Below the pieces are notes generated by a model that saw nothing but the letters and a program-made list of their open reading frames with translations, did no database searches and was not told the origin of the DNA. From the NCBI GenBank assembly GCA_028285685.1, contig JANQOR010000038.1, positions 62,001-126,000 on the forward strand: 64,000 nt of DNA, written 5' to 3'. The DNA comes from Cyclobacteriaceae bacterium. GTDB taxonomy: Bacteria; Bacteroidota; Bacteroidia; Cytophagales; Cyclobacteriaceae. Positions 1 through 8,160 of this stretch are shown in pieces; within the stretch, counting starts at the first letter, position 1; each line of letters begins with the position of its first letter. The position numbers and the translations under genes were made by a program.

Positions 1-2
1 CA

Positions 3-989
3 CTATCTCCTACTAGGACAGGGAACTACTCATCCACATTCTTGTCGATTAATACTGCCTTTGAAAAAGAAACCGAGGACAACTTTTCAGATGCGTTTGC
101 ACAATTCGAGAGAAATTTGGGCATTATAAGAGGTAGGTTGAATGAAGGCAATCCAAATGCAGTCAACAATGGATTGGTATATGACACTTTAGCTCAAGAT
201 GTTCTGATTCCCGCATTTATCTCAGCATACAGCGGACAGAGTGCGGAGGATATTGAACTGACTCCGTTTCCCAAAATCCCTCTTCCCAACTGGAGGGTAG
301 ACTTTACAGGCCTGTCTAAGATTCCAGCCCTGCAAGAGGTCTTCTCTTCAATTACCATCTCTCATGGATATAATTCGACCTACTCAGTGTCCGGGTTTAA
401 TAACCTAATTTACGACGATAACCTGATAGGGCTTCAAAATGACCTGTTGGACTATCCTTTTGCTCAAGATTCGGCTGGTCGGTTGGTGCCCGTTTATTTG
501 ATCAATCAAGCAATGATATCTGAACAGTTTGTTCCACTAGTTGGGATCAATGTTCGGACAGTCAATAACATCTCGACAAGAATTGAGTTTAGGAAGAGCA
601 GGAGTCTTGCTTTGAACATGTCTAACGCACAAGTGACTGAGACGAACAACAATGACATAACCCTTGACTTTGGCTATACGGCCACTGGGTTTAAATTTCC
701 TTGGAGATTTCAGGGAAGAACGGTCACATTGGAAAATGATCTTACAATAAGAATTTCCGCATCCATCAGAGACTCACGGACTGTGCAGCGAAAAATAGAT
801 GATGAGGATGTTATCACAAATGGGAGTAGAACCTTTCAGATGCGGCCGACATTTACCTACAAGCTGAACGATCAACTGGATTTGAGCATGTATTTTGAGC
901 GGAATGTCACTGAACCGAAGGTGCTTAGTTCTTTCCGAAGGGCAACCTCAGCTTTTGGAATACAGCTAAGATTTGGTCTTTCCCAATAG
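3..989 (+). CDS. sprA: Cell surface protein SprA, C-terminal part (5' end outside window)
   Basis: The reading frame is open from the first bases of the window, so only the last ~328 residues of a much larger protein are present; a TTG at 42 is an internal codon, not a start. SprA is the very large outer-membrane channel of the type IX secretion system, needed for export of gliding adhesins and sorting-domain proteins. The segment shows the typical end of the family: a stretch with IPAFISAYSG followed by FPKIPLPNWRVDFTGLSK, then alternating strands of a beta barrel, ending in an aromatic-rich FGIQLRFGLSQ. The next gene is gcvH, a neighbour order seen widely in Bacteroidota, which supports the call. 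Proteins with sorting tails elsewhere in the window (29873-30235) would be its cargo. Confidence 0.88.
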   Translation, partial: LSPTRTGNYSSTFLSINTAFEKETEDNFSDAFAQFERNLGIIRGRLNEGNPNAVNNGLVYDTLAQDVLIPAFISAYSGQSAEDIELTPFPKIPLPNWRVDFTGLSKIPALQEVFSSITISHGYNSTYSVSGFNNLIYDDNLIGLQNDLLDYPFAQDSAGRLVPVYLINQAMISEQFVPLVGINVRTVNNISTRIEFRKSRSLALNMSNAQVTETNNNDITLDFGYTATGFKFPWRFQGRTVTLENDLTIRISASIRDSRTVQRKIDDEDVITNGSRTFQMRPTFTYKLNDQLDLSMYFERNVTEPKVLSSFRRATSAFGIQLRFGLSQ

Positions 990-1050
990 TGACCACAGCG
1001 TAGGTTTTGAGAAATAACATTAACTATTCCGTTAGATAAATTCTTCGCAT

Positions 1051-1058
1051 TATTTTTG
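1051..1058 (+). promoter_or_regulatory. Putative -7 box (TATTTTTG) for gcvH
   Basis: TATTTTTG matches the Bacteroidota housekeeping -7 consensus TAnnTTTG and lies 31 bases before the gcvH start. No good -33 TTG is seen at the expected distance, so the call is tentative. Confidence 0.45.
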
Positions 1059-1088
1059 GCAACCTCTAATTAAAAAACTAAAGCGAGA

Positions 1089-1463
1089 ATGAATATTCCT
1101 GGCGATTTACAGTACACAAAAGATCACGAGTGGGTAAAGGTAGACGGCGACATTGCCACTATTGGAATTACCGACTTTGCCCAGGGAGAACTGGGAGACA
1201 TCGTCTATGTAGAAATTGAGACAGAGGGCGAAAGTCTTTCATCCGGCGAAGTATTCGGAACAGTTGAAGCTGTCAAAACAGTCTCTGATTTGTTTATGCC
1301 GGTAAGTGGTGAAGTGATCGAGGTGAATTCGGGATTGGAATCTAACCCTGAAAGTGTGAACTCCGACCCTTACGGTGAGGGGTGGATGGTGAAGGTAAAG
1401 ATCACCGGTGATGCGGATGACTTACTTTCAGCGGAAGATTATAAGAGTGAAGTTGGGGGCTAG
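1089..1463 (+). CDS. gcvH: Glycine cleavage system H protein
   Basis: A 124-residue lipoyl carrier protein of the glycine cleavage complex: it shuttles the aminomethyl group from the P protein to the T and L proteins in the cytoplasm. It has the full family length. The N-terminal half carries the usual YTKDHEWV and [17 protein letters not shown] motifs, and the lipoylated lysine is K63 in [18 protein letters not shown]. It follows the end of sprA by 100 bp, with its own likely promoter at 1051. The P and T protein genes are not in the window, as is common in this phylum. Confidence 0.96.
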   Translation: MNIPGDLQYTKDHEWVKVDGDIATIGITDFAQGELGDIVYVEIETEGESLSSGEVFGTVEAVKTVSDLFMPVSGEVIEVNSGLESNPESVNSDPYGEGWMVKVKITGDADDLLSAEDYKSEVGG

Positions 1464-1537
1464 GAATTTTGGAATGTTTTTTGTTAAAAAAAGGAGTAAA
1501 CTGAATGTCCTGATTAGTAATTCTTTTGCAAGGGGCA

Positions 1538-1545
1538 TATATTTG
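1538..1545 (+). promoter_or_regulatory. Putative -7 box (TATATTTG) for the TonB-like gene
   Basis: TATATTTG is a full match to TAnnTTTG, 28 bases ahead of the ATG at 1574, in the 110-bp gap after gcvH. A -33 element is not clear. Confidence 0.45.
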
Positions 1546-1573
1546 ATGTTCAACTTCTAAAAAAGAAGGAAAT

Positions 1574-2251
1574 ATGGAAGCGAAAAAAAATCCAAAAGCC
1601 GATTTGGCGAAGAAATCAAGCCTTTTTCTCAATATTGGACTATGCGGGAGTTTGTTACTAACGATCGTTGCGTTTGAGTGGAGGTCATATGATGATGCTG
1701 GTCTGCTCGATCTCGGACAAGTGGAAGATGACTTTGAGGATATCCTCGAAATTCCACCAACCGAACAACCACCTCCACCTCCACCGAAGATCAAGCTTCC
1801 TGAAATTATTGAAGTTCCTGACGAAGAGGAAATTGAAGAGGAAATTGAAGTCGAGCTAGATGTTGAGGTTACCGAAGAGACTGTTGTTGAGGAGATCATA
1901 TTCGAGGAAGCTCCTGAAGAAGAGGACGTAGACGAAATCTTTACAATTGTTGAAGAGCCTGCTGGGTTCCCCGGAGGTTTGGAAGCGTTTTATGGTTACC
2001 TGAAGAAAGAAATGAAGTATCCGAGACAAGCTCAGCGAATGGGAATTGAAGGAAGGGTATTCGTCCAGTTTGTGGTGGAACGAGATGGAACACTTACTGA
2101 TATTCATGTTGTGAAAGGTATTGGAGCGGGATGTGATGAAGAAGCAGTTAGGGTACTTAAGAATTCCCCTAAGTGGAAACCTGGAAAACAAAGAGGTAGA
2201 GCAGTAAGACAGAAGATGATTCAGAACATTCTGTTCAAGTTCTCTAACTAA
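1574..2251 (+). CDS. TonB family energy transducer
   Basis: A 225-residue periplasm-spanning protein of the TonB type, which couples the proton-motive force to outer-membrane receptors. Residues 17-35 form one N-terminal membrane anchor. Then come a proline run (PPPPPP near residue 65) and an unusually acidic, Glu/Val-rich spacer to about residue 125, where most TonB proteins have Pro-Lys repeats. The C-terminal domain (about 130-225) has the conserved YPRQAQRMGIEGRVFVQFVV and VLKNSPKWKPGKQRG features that bind TonB boxes. It is a single gene with its own promoter and a terminator directly after it; no ExbB/ExbD genes are near. The specific receptor partner cannot be told. Confidence 0.87.
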   Translation: MEAKKNPKADLAKKSSLFLNIGLCGSLLLTIVAFEWRSYDDAGLLDLGQVEDDFEDILEIPPTEQPPPPPPKIKLPEIIEVPDEEEIEEEIEVELDVEVTEETVVEEIIFEEAPEEEDVDEIFTIVEEPAGFPGGLEAFYGYLKKEMKYPRQAQRMGIEGRVFVQFVVERDGTLTDIHVVKGIGAGCDEEAVRVLKNSPKWKPGKQRGRAVRQKMIQNILFKFSN

Positions 2252-2271
2252 GATCTTATAAAGCAATAATG

Positions 2272-2299
2272 AAAGGCCTTCATTTGAAAGGCCTTTTTT
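2272..2299 (+). terminator. Rho-independent terminator after the TonB-like gene
   Basis: AAAGGCCTT-CATTTG-AAAGGCCTTTTTT forms a hairpin with an A/T-flanked GGCC core and a run of T on the plus strand, 20 bases after the stop at 2251. Confidence 0.85.
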
Positions 2300-2305
2300 G
2301 TTGGC

Positions 2306-4897
2306 TCACTCCCAAACTTCATTTTCAAGATCATTCTTAAGACGATAGAATTCCGCAGTGAACTGCTCATATGCCTGACTGTCTACTAATGCGGCGATTC
2401 GTGGAAGGACCGCTTCCGCATAACCACTGAAATTTTGCTTAAGGGCGATCAAAGCATATGTTTTGAGTAGATCGACGGAGTAGGGATTGATTTCTATTGC
2501 TTCCTGGAGGATATTATAACTCTCTACATTTTTTCTTTCATCTAAGATTTTTGCTGCCTGGATAACAATTTTTTCTTCAAAGGCATTTTTTGAGGCCAAG
2601 GTAATTAGAGCATCATCCTCTATTTGACCAATTTCGGATGAGCTTGAAGTAAATCGGGGTTTCTTAAATTGTGCCCCATCCAGATTGCTAAGGATTTCAT
2701 TGGCCAGACGTGTATATCCTGGATCTTTTTGTACAGTTGACAGTAACAATGTCTGTATTTCATCTTTCCGATCAAGTGCTGCCAAGGCTTCGAGTCGGTG
2801 TATTTCTGCGGGCAGGTAGTTACTTTCTGCTGACTGTTCAAAAAGATCAAGCGCCAACGCATAGGCTTTCTGGCCAATAGCCATTTGACCTATTTCGTTT
2901 AAATATTGCCCTTTTTGGTGTCGATAGGAATTTGCCTGCAGGAAATCCATCGTCCGAAACGCCTTATTTATGTCACCTTTTTTGTAATAGTGAATGGCAA
3001 GTGCTTTTCTAAGACGATTGCTATAGTTAGCGTTCGTAGAATTTTCAATTTCCCTTGTGGCGAGTGAAGCGAGTGTGTCGTCAGCGAAAAAAGGAGCGGA
3101 ATTAAGAAGGTATGCCTGCCGATGCAATATGGGCACTTCGTCAAAATCGTCAAAGTCAAATTGGAATGAGCGATCAAAACTCGTCGTTAGGATATTGCTT
3201 TTAACACCGTGATTGCCAGCTTCATACTCCAATGAGAGCCGGACCGAATCATAACTTCTCAGCTTATACAAAGCTGCCCATTTATTAAGAAGAGGGGCCT
3301 GATTCCAAGAGGTGCTCGATGTGGCATTCTCAAAACTCTCAATTGCTTTTATCCACTCCTCATTTTGTATCTGCAAAATACCATAGTTGTTGACCACCTC
3401 TCCACCACCAAACATCTGCTGGGCTCGTTTCAGCGTAGCCTGAACCTCAACTGGATTAACTTCCATGTCCAGGTTAGCATAGTTAATAAACGCGAAAGGA
3501 GAAGGGAACCGCGAAGCTGCTTTCTCAAAATAGGTTTTAGTCAAATACTTATTTCCCTTTTTTGAGTAGTTCCAAGCCAACTGATAGTTTGGGTGGTGAG
3601 TATTGTAACCCAAGAAACTGGCTTGCTGATAATACTGATCCGCAAGATCAGGATTGCCGTAGGTCTCCTCAAGATTGCCTAGATTAGAGTAGTAGCCTGA
3701 TTTTAATAGTTCGTAAGGTTCCTGAGTAGAAAGAAAATAGAACCCAAGGATAGCAGCCAAGCCCCCTAGTCTAGCGGAAACATAAGGAAAATGCTGCTCT
3801 TTGTAGGAAATTTTATACACCGAAAAGCCTTGCAGAAATGCATCGATGAAGTTGATGATTAGGTAGATAAAAAAGAACACCCCAAATCCAATATGGAAAT
3901 AGAGGATGAAATAATGAAAACTTTCGTAGATCGCATCATTACCTCTGAAAAATGCAAGACCAAGCATGGCAAACAGCACAATACCTAACCCGTAAGAGAG
4001 AACTTTCACAAATTCCGGCGGGGCATAATTATGATAGTGATCTGTCTTGAACTTTAAAGTCCAACTAGCCACCACACAGGAAACTGCTAGAAGCAAGAAA
4101 GGATCAAAAAAGGAGAAAGAGTTTGGTACAATTCCTGATTTATTTAGATAATACAGGATCAGATTAAGTAGATAAAACAGAGAAAGAACAATGAAGTGCT
4201 GAAAATTACTTTTGCCACCCTTGACTCTGGTGACCAGAAATAAGATCCCAAAAATGTTCTCCTCTGCTAGGATGAATAGAAATAGCAATCCCGCAATTGA
4301 AAAACTGAACAAGGAGTGTCCGACAAAATGATCTACAAATACAGCTGATTCCTGAATGCCGAATGCCACCAAAGCCACAGTGACAAGAAGAAGTGACAGA
4401 AAACGAGTGAGAAATTTTGTTTTAGGTCGATACTCATGAAAGAAGAAGAGTGGGCCGACAAATCCAAGAAACGGAATGAGCATGACCATGCGGTGATGAA
4501 TTTCGAAGAGACCTACATCTCCCAGATTGAGCCTATTTATGAAAAGTGTGAATAGGGCCAACGAGAGCAGGAATCCGTATCTTTTTAAGAATGAGGCTGC
4601 AGTCAATGCTAAACATAAACCTATCCACCCCAGTGAAGTCAGCAAGGTATCGGCCGTTCTATTTCTTACAATTGGGCCTCCTGTATAACTTTCGGTAAGA
4701 AGATATTTTTCACCTGTAATCGTAAAGTCAAGCAATTGACCTTCTATTTTGATTGCTGGATATTCAAGAACCTCTGCCGAAGTTGTGACCTCCCATCCAA
4801 TAGAATTTTCATATCCCTTCGAATACAACCCTAGCATAACTACCAGACAAACAAAAAATAGGATCTGAATGCTTTTTTTAACTCTGTTCTCTATCAT
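2306..4897 (-). CDS. Large membrane protein with C-terminal TPR repeats, function unknown
   Basis: An 863-residue protein I do not recognise as a named family. Residues 1-30 hold a first hydrophobic segment followed by a short soluble loop. From about 85 to 400 there are around ten further membrane segments. From about residue 405 the rest looks soluble and helical, with tetratricopeptide-like units (for example GNLEETYGNPDLADQYYQQA and AWNYSKKGNKYLTKTYFEKA) continuing almost to the end. This two-part layout, a polytopic domain plus a TPR tail, recurs in Bacteroidota membrane proteins and may serve protein docking at the inner membrane. It starts 3 bases after the stop of the acyltransferase gene at 4901, so the two are almost surely cotranscribed; a role in envelope or lipid assembly is only inferred from that. 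Confidence 0.8.
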   Translation of the reverse strand: MIENRVKKSIQILFFVCLVVMLGLYSKGYENSIGWEVTTSAEVLEYPAIKIEGQLLDFTITGEKYLLTESYTGGPIVRNRTADTLLTSLGWIGLCLALTAASFLKRYGFLLSLALFTLFINRLNLGDVGLFEIHHRMVMLIPFLGFVGPLFFFHEYRPKTKFLTRFLSLLLVTVALVAFGIQESAVFVDHFVGHSLFSFSIAGLLFLFILAEENIFGILFLVTRVKGGKSNFQHFIVLSLFYLLNLILYYLNKSGIVPNSFSFFDPFLLLAVSCVVASWTLKFKTDHYHNYAPPEFVKVLSYGLGIVLFAMLGLAFFRGNDAIYESFHYFILYFHIGFGVFFFIYLIINFIDAFLQGFSVYKISYKEQHFPYVSARLGGLAAILGFYFLSTQEPYELLKSGYYSNLGNLEETYGNPDLADQYYQQASFLGYNTHHPNYQLAWNYSKKGNKYLTKTYFEKAASRFPSPFAFINYANLDMEVNPVEVQATLKRAQQMFGGGEVVNNYGILQIQNEEWIKAIESFENATSSTSWNQAPLLNKWAALYKLRSYDSVRLSLEYEAGNHGVKSNILTTSFDRSFQFDFDDFDEVPILHRQAYLLNSAPFFADDTLASLATREIENSTNANYSNRLRKALAIHYYKKGDINKAFRTMDFLQANSYRHQKGQYLNEIGQMAIGQKAYALALDLFEQSAESNYLPAEIHRLEALAALDRKDEIQTLLLSTVQKDPGYTRLANEILSNLDGAQFKKPRFTSSSSEIGQIEDDALITLASKNAFEEKIVIQAAKILDERKNVESYNILQEAIEINPYSVDLLKTYALIALKQNFSGYAEAVLPRIAALVDSQAYEQFTAEFYRLKNDLENEVWE

Positions 4898-4900
4898 CTC

Positions 4901-5659
4901 TTAAACCACTGTTTCTTTTTTAGCGGATACATTATAGTGGCATGTTGTCAATTCGTCTTGAATCACACGATGAACAGTGGATTTAAGTTTTTTTATTTCT
5001 TCTTCAGAAGCATTCTTGGCCTTGATCGGTTCATGATACACGATGCGACATGTTCTTCTTTTCATGTTCAGGAGTTCATCATCAAAGAGAATAGTATAGT
5101 TGTCTACAAGTGTGATTGGAACCACAGGTAAATTATTTTCCGCTGCAAGTCGGAATGCTCCATCCTGGAAGTTGACAAGATTGGGAAACTCTTTGACACG
5201 AATACCTCCTTCTGGAAAAAATCCGAGATTGAATCCATTTTCAATAGCCCTTCGTGCCTTTCTAAGGCTTATTGCCCGGCTTTTGTAACTAGACCTGTTG
5301 ACAGTTATATGCAGGTTGTTGTACATGATCCCGAACAAGGGAATTTTACTCAGTTGACTCTTCCCGACAAATTTGAAAGGCTTAGGAAATAAGCCGAGAC
5401 TAGGAATATCCAGGTAGGAAAAGTGATTTGCGCATAGGATATACTGCTGCTTCCGGTCAAGCTCAAATCGCCATTCCCTTTTCGTTGGAATGAAAGCAAG
5501 TCGGAAGAAGCACCAGGCCCAGACGATGTTGAGTCTCAATGCTAGAAAGTGAGTTCTTTGGAAAGGTATGCAGAGAATTAGCGGGATGATAAGAACGAAA
5601 AACAGGATAACCATGACAAGGATGACCCAGATCGAATATAGCTTTCTTCTTAGTTGCAC
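4901..5659 (-). CDS. 1-acyl-sn-glycerol-3-phosphate acyltransferase family protein (PlsC-like)
   Basis: A 252-residue membrane-bound acyltransferase. The first ~45 residues are hydrophobic anchors. The catalytic HX4D motif is seen as ANHFSYLDIP (near residue 80), followed by FPEGGIR (near 150), the conserved substrate-binding block. Family members transfer a fatty acyl chain to lysophosphatidate or related lysolipids or aminolipids. The substrate cannot be fixed: it may be phospholipid or one of the ornithine/glycine lipids usual in this phylum. It is the first gene of a two-gene unit with the TPR membrane protein. The ATG at 5659 was kept because the hydrophobic N-terminus starts right after it; an in-frame upstream extension is not needed. 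Confidence 0.85.
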   Translation of the reverse strand: MQLRRKLYSIWVILVMVILFFVLIIPLILCIPFQRTHFLALRLNIVWAWCFFRLAFIPTKREWRFELDRKQQYILCANHFSYLDIPSLGLFPKPFKFVGKSQLSKIPLFGIMYNNLHITVNRSSYKSRAISLRKARRAIENGFNLGFFPEGGIRVKEFPNLVNFQDGAFRLAAENNLPVVPITLVDNYTILFDDELLNMKRRTCRIVYHEPIKAKNASEEEIKKLKSTVHRVIQDELTTCHYNVSAKKETVV

Positions 5660-5764
5660 TCCGGTTAGAAGGTGAATGAGCCACTAAAATAGGTTCAAAA
5701 TCCAGCTAGCAGAAAAAATTGAGGTGCATTGTAATAATTTCATAGTTTCGTGGACTAATGTCAT

Positions 5765-5806
5765 AATTAAAAGAGAAAGCATTTTTAATTAAAAGGAAAA
5801 AGCATT
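5765..5806 (+). repeat. Two tandem AATTAAAAG..AAAGCATT units at the start of the ABC ATPase gene
   Basis: Unit 1 (5765-5783) and unit 2 (5787-5806) read AATTAAAAG-AGAAAGCATT and AATTAAAAG-GAAAAAGCATT, so the pair repeats with a 22-base period. The second unit contains the A-rich ribosome-binding region and runs into the TTG start codon at 5805. It may be a slippage duplication or a binding site for a regulator. Confidence 0.7.
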
Positions 5807-6713
5807 GAGTCTATTATCTGTTGAAAATATCCATAAGTCTTATAGTGAGCATCAGGCGCTAAACGATGTCAGCTTGGAGATACCCGAAAAAAGCATTTTT
5901 GGGCTTCTGGGGCCAAATGGAGCTGGGAAAACCACCCTGATTCGAATTATCACGATGATCATCGAACAAGATCTAGGTCACGTAACCCTAAAAGGTGAGA
6001 GAATGACCACTGAGCTCGTACGAAGAATTGGTTACCTGCCCGAGGAACGAGGGCTCTACAAAAAGATGAAGGTAGGTGAGCAATTGCTCTACTTGGCACG
6101 GTTGAAAGGATTGAACAGAGGGGAAGCAGTCAAAAGGATTAAGTCTTGGTTGGAGCGGCTTGAACTTTCTGATTGGTGGAACAAGACAATAGAAGACTTA
6201 TCCAAGGGAATGGCTCAGAAGGTTCAGTTTATTGCCACAGTATTGCATGAACCAGATCTCCTTATTCTGGATGAGCCATTTTCAGGGTTTGACCCAGTAA
6301 ATGCTGACATTATAAAAAATGAAATTCTGGAATTAAGAGATAAGGGCGCAACTATTATCTTCTCAACCCACCGCATGGAGTCTGTCGAGGAATTATGTGA
6401 CCATATTGCATTGATCAATCAGTCTCAAAAAATCCTTGATGGAAAAAAATTAGATATCAAGGAAAAATTCAGGGATGGTACTTTCATTCTTGAGTACACT
6501 GGCAATCTTGCAGGCAATCCAGCCTTTGAAATCATTTCAAGTGATACCACTGAAAGAGGTCTTACCAGTTCCATTATAAAAACGAAATTGGAAGACCCTA
6601 ACGAGTTGCTGAAATCGCTGATATCAGAAGTCGAAATTCATTCTTTCGTTGAGCGAATTCCTAGTGTAAATGAAATTTTTATCTCTCAAGTAAAAGGAGG
6701 AAATCATGAATAA
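5805..6713 (+). CDS. ABC transporter ATP-binding protein, NatA-like
   Basis: A 302-residue ATPase of an ABC-2 exporter. Walker A is GPNGAGKTT near residue 37. The signature is a variant LSKGMAQKVQF rather than LSGGQ, Walker B is LLILDEPFSGFDPVN, and the switch His is in STHRME. The C-terminal ~80 residues resemble the extra regulatory domain of NatA-type ATPases. The start is TTG, chosen because the family opens with a similar short leader and no ATG is in a better place. It overlaps its permease gene by 8 bases, so the two are translated together. The likely substrate is Na+ or another cation or drug, by analogy with NatAB only. Confidence 0.9.
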   Translation: MSLLSVENIHKSYSEHQALNDVSLEIPEKSIFGLLGPNGAGKTTLIRIITMIIEQDLGHVTLKGERMTTELVRRIGYLPEERGLYKKMKVGEQLLYLARLKGLNRGEAVKRIKSWLERLELSDWWNKTIEDLSKGMAQKVQFIATVLHEPDLLILDEPFSGFDPVNADIIKNEILELRDKGATIIFSTHRMESVEELCDHIALINQSQKILDGKKLDIKEKFRDGTFILEYTGNLAGNPAFEIISSDTTERGLTSSIIKTKLEDPNELLKSLISEVEIHSFVERIPSVNEIFISQVKGGNHE

Positions 6714-8016
6714 TATTGGTCTGATAATAGCCCGGGAGTACTTAACTCGAGTCAAAAAGAAGTCTTTCATTATCATGACTTTCCTGGCGCCACTTCTATT
6801 TGTTGGAATTTTTGCCTTGATCTTTTGGCTGTCTGATCAAGGAGGGGAAAATAAGAATATCGAAGTTCTCGACGAAAGTGGATTGTTTCCTGAATTATTT
6901 GTCGACGATGACGATGAGACTTACGTCTACATAGATTCACACTTGGACTCTGCAAAGAAGCATGTCGAAAATGGAATAATAGACGGGCTTATTTACATTC
7001 CGGAACTTTCAAACCTCGATGATCCGGAAGGAGTTTCTTTCTACGCTCCAGGTAACCCAAGCATAAATTTGGTACGTTCAATAGAGCGTAAAATTGAGAA
7101 CGAGATAGAAAGCATCAAGCTCCTAAGATCTGGTCTCACTCAAGAAATTCTTGATGGATTAGAATCCAATGTCTCAATTCATTCCATTAATCTCTCCTCT
7201 TCTGGAGAGGAGAAGGACAGCAGTTCCGGAACAGCAACCGGAGTTGGTTATGTAGCGGCTTTCATGATTTACATGTTCATCTTCATTTACGGAGCGCAAT
7301 GTATGCGTGGAGTCATCGAGGAAAAAACGAGTAGAATAGTGGAGGTCATAATCTCCTCCGTCAGGCCGTTTCATCTGATGATGGGCAAGGTTATTGGAAT
7401 TGCTGCTGTGGGCTTTACTCAGCTTGCGATGTGGATTGTTTTGACGTCTGTTTTGGGCTCTGTAGGTATTAATGTTTTTTCGGCAAGAATGGAAGCTTCT
7501 CGACAGATGACAGATGCCATAGAACAATCAGCAGAAGTTGAAGCTTCAGTTGAGAATCCGATGGAAGATGTAATGAGATCGATAAACTCAATTAACATTC
7601 CACTGACATTAGGAGCGTTTATCTTTTACTTTATATGCGGATACCTTCTTTATAGCGCCCTATTTGCTGCAGTTGGCTCAGCAGTGGATAGTGATGCCGA
7701 TGCACAGCAATTCATGTTGCCAATCACCATACCACTGATAGCAGCCATTGCATCCTTGGGCGCGGTGTTGATTGAGCCTCATGGAACCTTTGCCTTTTGG
7801 ATGTCAATGATACCTTTTACTTCACCCGTAGTTATGATGATGCGAGTGCCGTTTGGAGTGCCGTTATGGGAGCTTGGGCTTTCTATGGTTTTGCTTGTTG
7901 CGGGATTCATTTTCACCATATGGCTTGCAAGCCGCATCTATCGGATAGGCATTCTCATGCATGGAACGAAGGTGAACTACAAGGTGCTTGCCAAGTGGTT
8001 CATGATGAAAAACTAG
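6706..8016 (+). CDS. ABC-2 type permease, NatB-like
   Basis: A 436-residue membrane subunit for the ATPase just upstream (8-base overlap, good Shine-Dalgarno AAAGGAGG inside the upstream gene). One membrane segment lies at about 20-40, then a large extracytoplasmic domain to about 175. A cluster of five or so membrane segments follows (GVGYVAAFMIYMFIFIYGAQ onward), with the typical cytoplasmic MRGVIEEKTSRIVEVIISSVRP motif of NatB/ABC-2 exporters. Acidic loops are present. The pair forms a complete ATP-driven exporter in the inner membrane; what it exports is not shown by the sequence. Confidence 0.9.
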   Translation: MNNIGLIIAREYLTRVKKKSFIIMTFLAPLLFVGIFALIFWLSDQGGENKNIEVLDESGLFPELFVDDDDETYVYIDSHLDSAKKHVENGIIDGLIYIPELSNLDDPEGVSFYAPGNPSINLVRSIERKIENEIESIKLLRSGLTQEILDGLESNVSIHSINLSSSGEEKDSSSGTATGVGYVAAFMIYMFIFIYGAQCMRGVIEEKTSRIVEVIISSVRPFHLMMGKVIGIAAVGFTQLAMWIVLTSVLGSVGINVFSARMEASRQMTDAIEQSAEVEASVENPMEDVMRSINSINIPLTLGAFIFYFICGYLLYSALFAAVGSAVDSDADAQQFMLPITIPLIAAIASLGAVLIEPHGTFAFWMSMIPFTSPVVMMMRVPFGVPLWELGLSMVLLVAGFIFTIWLASRIYRIGILMHGTKVNYKVLAKWFMMKN

Positions 8017-8052
8017 TGGTGATCATTATAATGTGACAGTTGTCTTGATTTG

Positions 8053-8093
8053 TTTCAGGATCTTCCAATTGGGTCAAATGGAAGGTCCTGAAA
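8053..8093. repeat. 15-bp inverted repeat between natB-like gene and kinase gene
   Basis: TTTCAGGATCTTCCA (8053-8067) is complementary to TGGAAGGTCCTGAAA (8079-8093) apart from one G-T pair, around an 11-base loop. No T run follows on either strand, so it is not a classic terminator; it could stop transcription with a factor, protect the 3' end of the exporter mRNA, or bind a protein. Confidence 0.75.
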
Positions 8094-8160
8094 CAAAATC
8101 AGAACGACACCTGAGGACGAATTCCAGCGATCCTCGTTATTTTTAACGAAAGGATATTCG

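Noticed and set aside
1402-1899. Long minus-strand open frame opposite the TonB-like gene, Ser-rich
   Set aside because: It is the complement of the Glu/Val-rich spacer of the real gene; low-complexity Ser/Ile composition and no known features.
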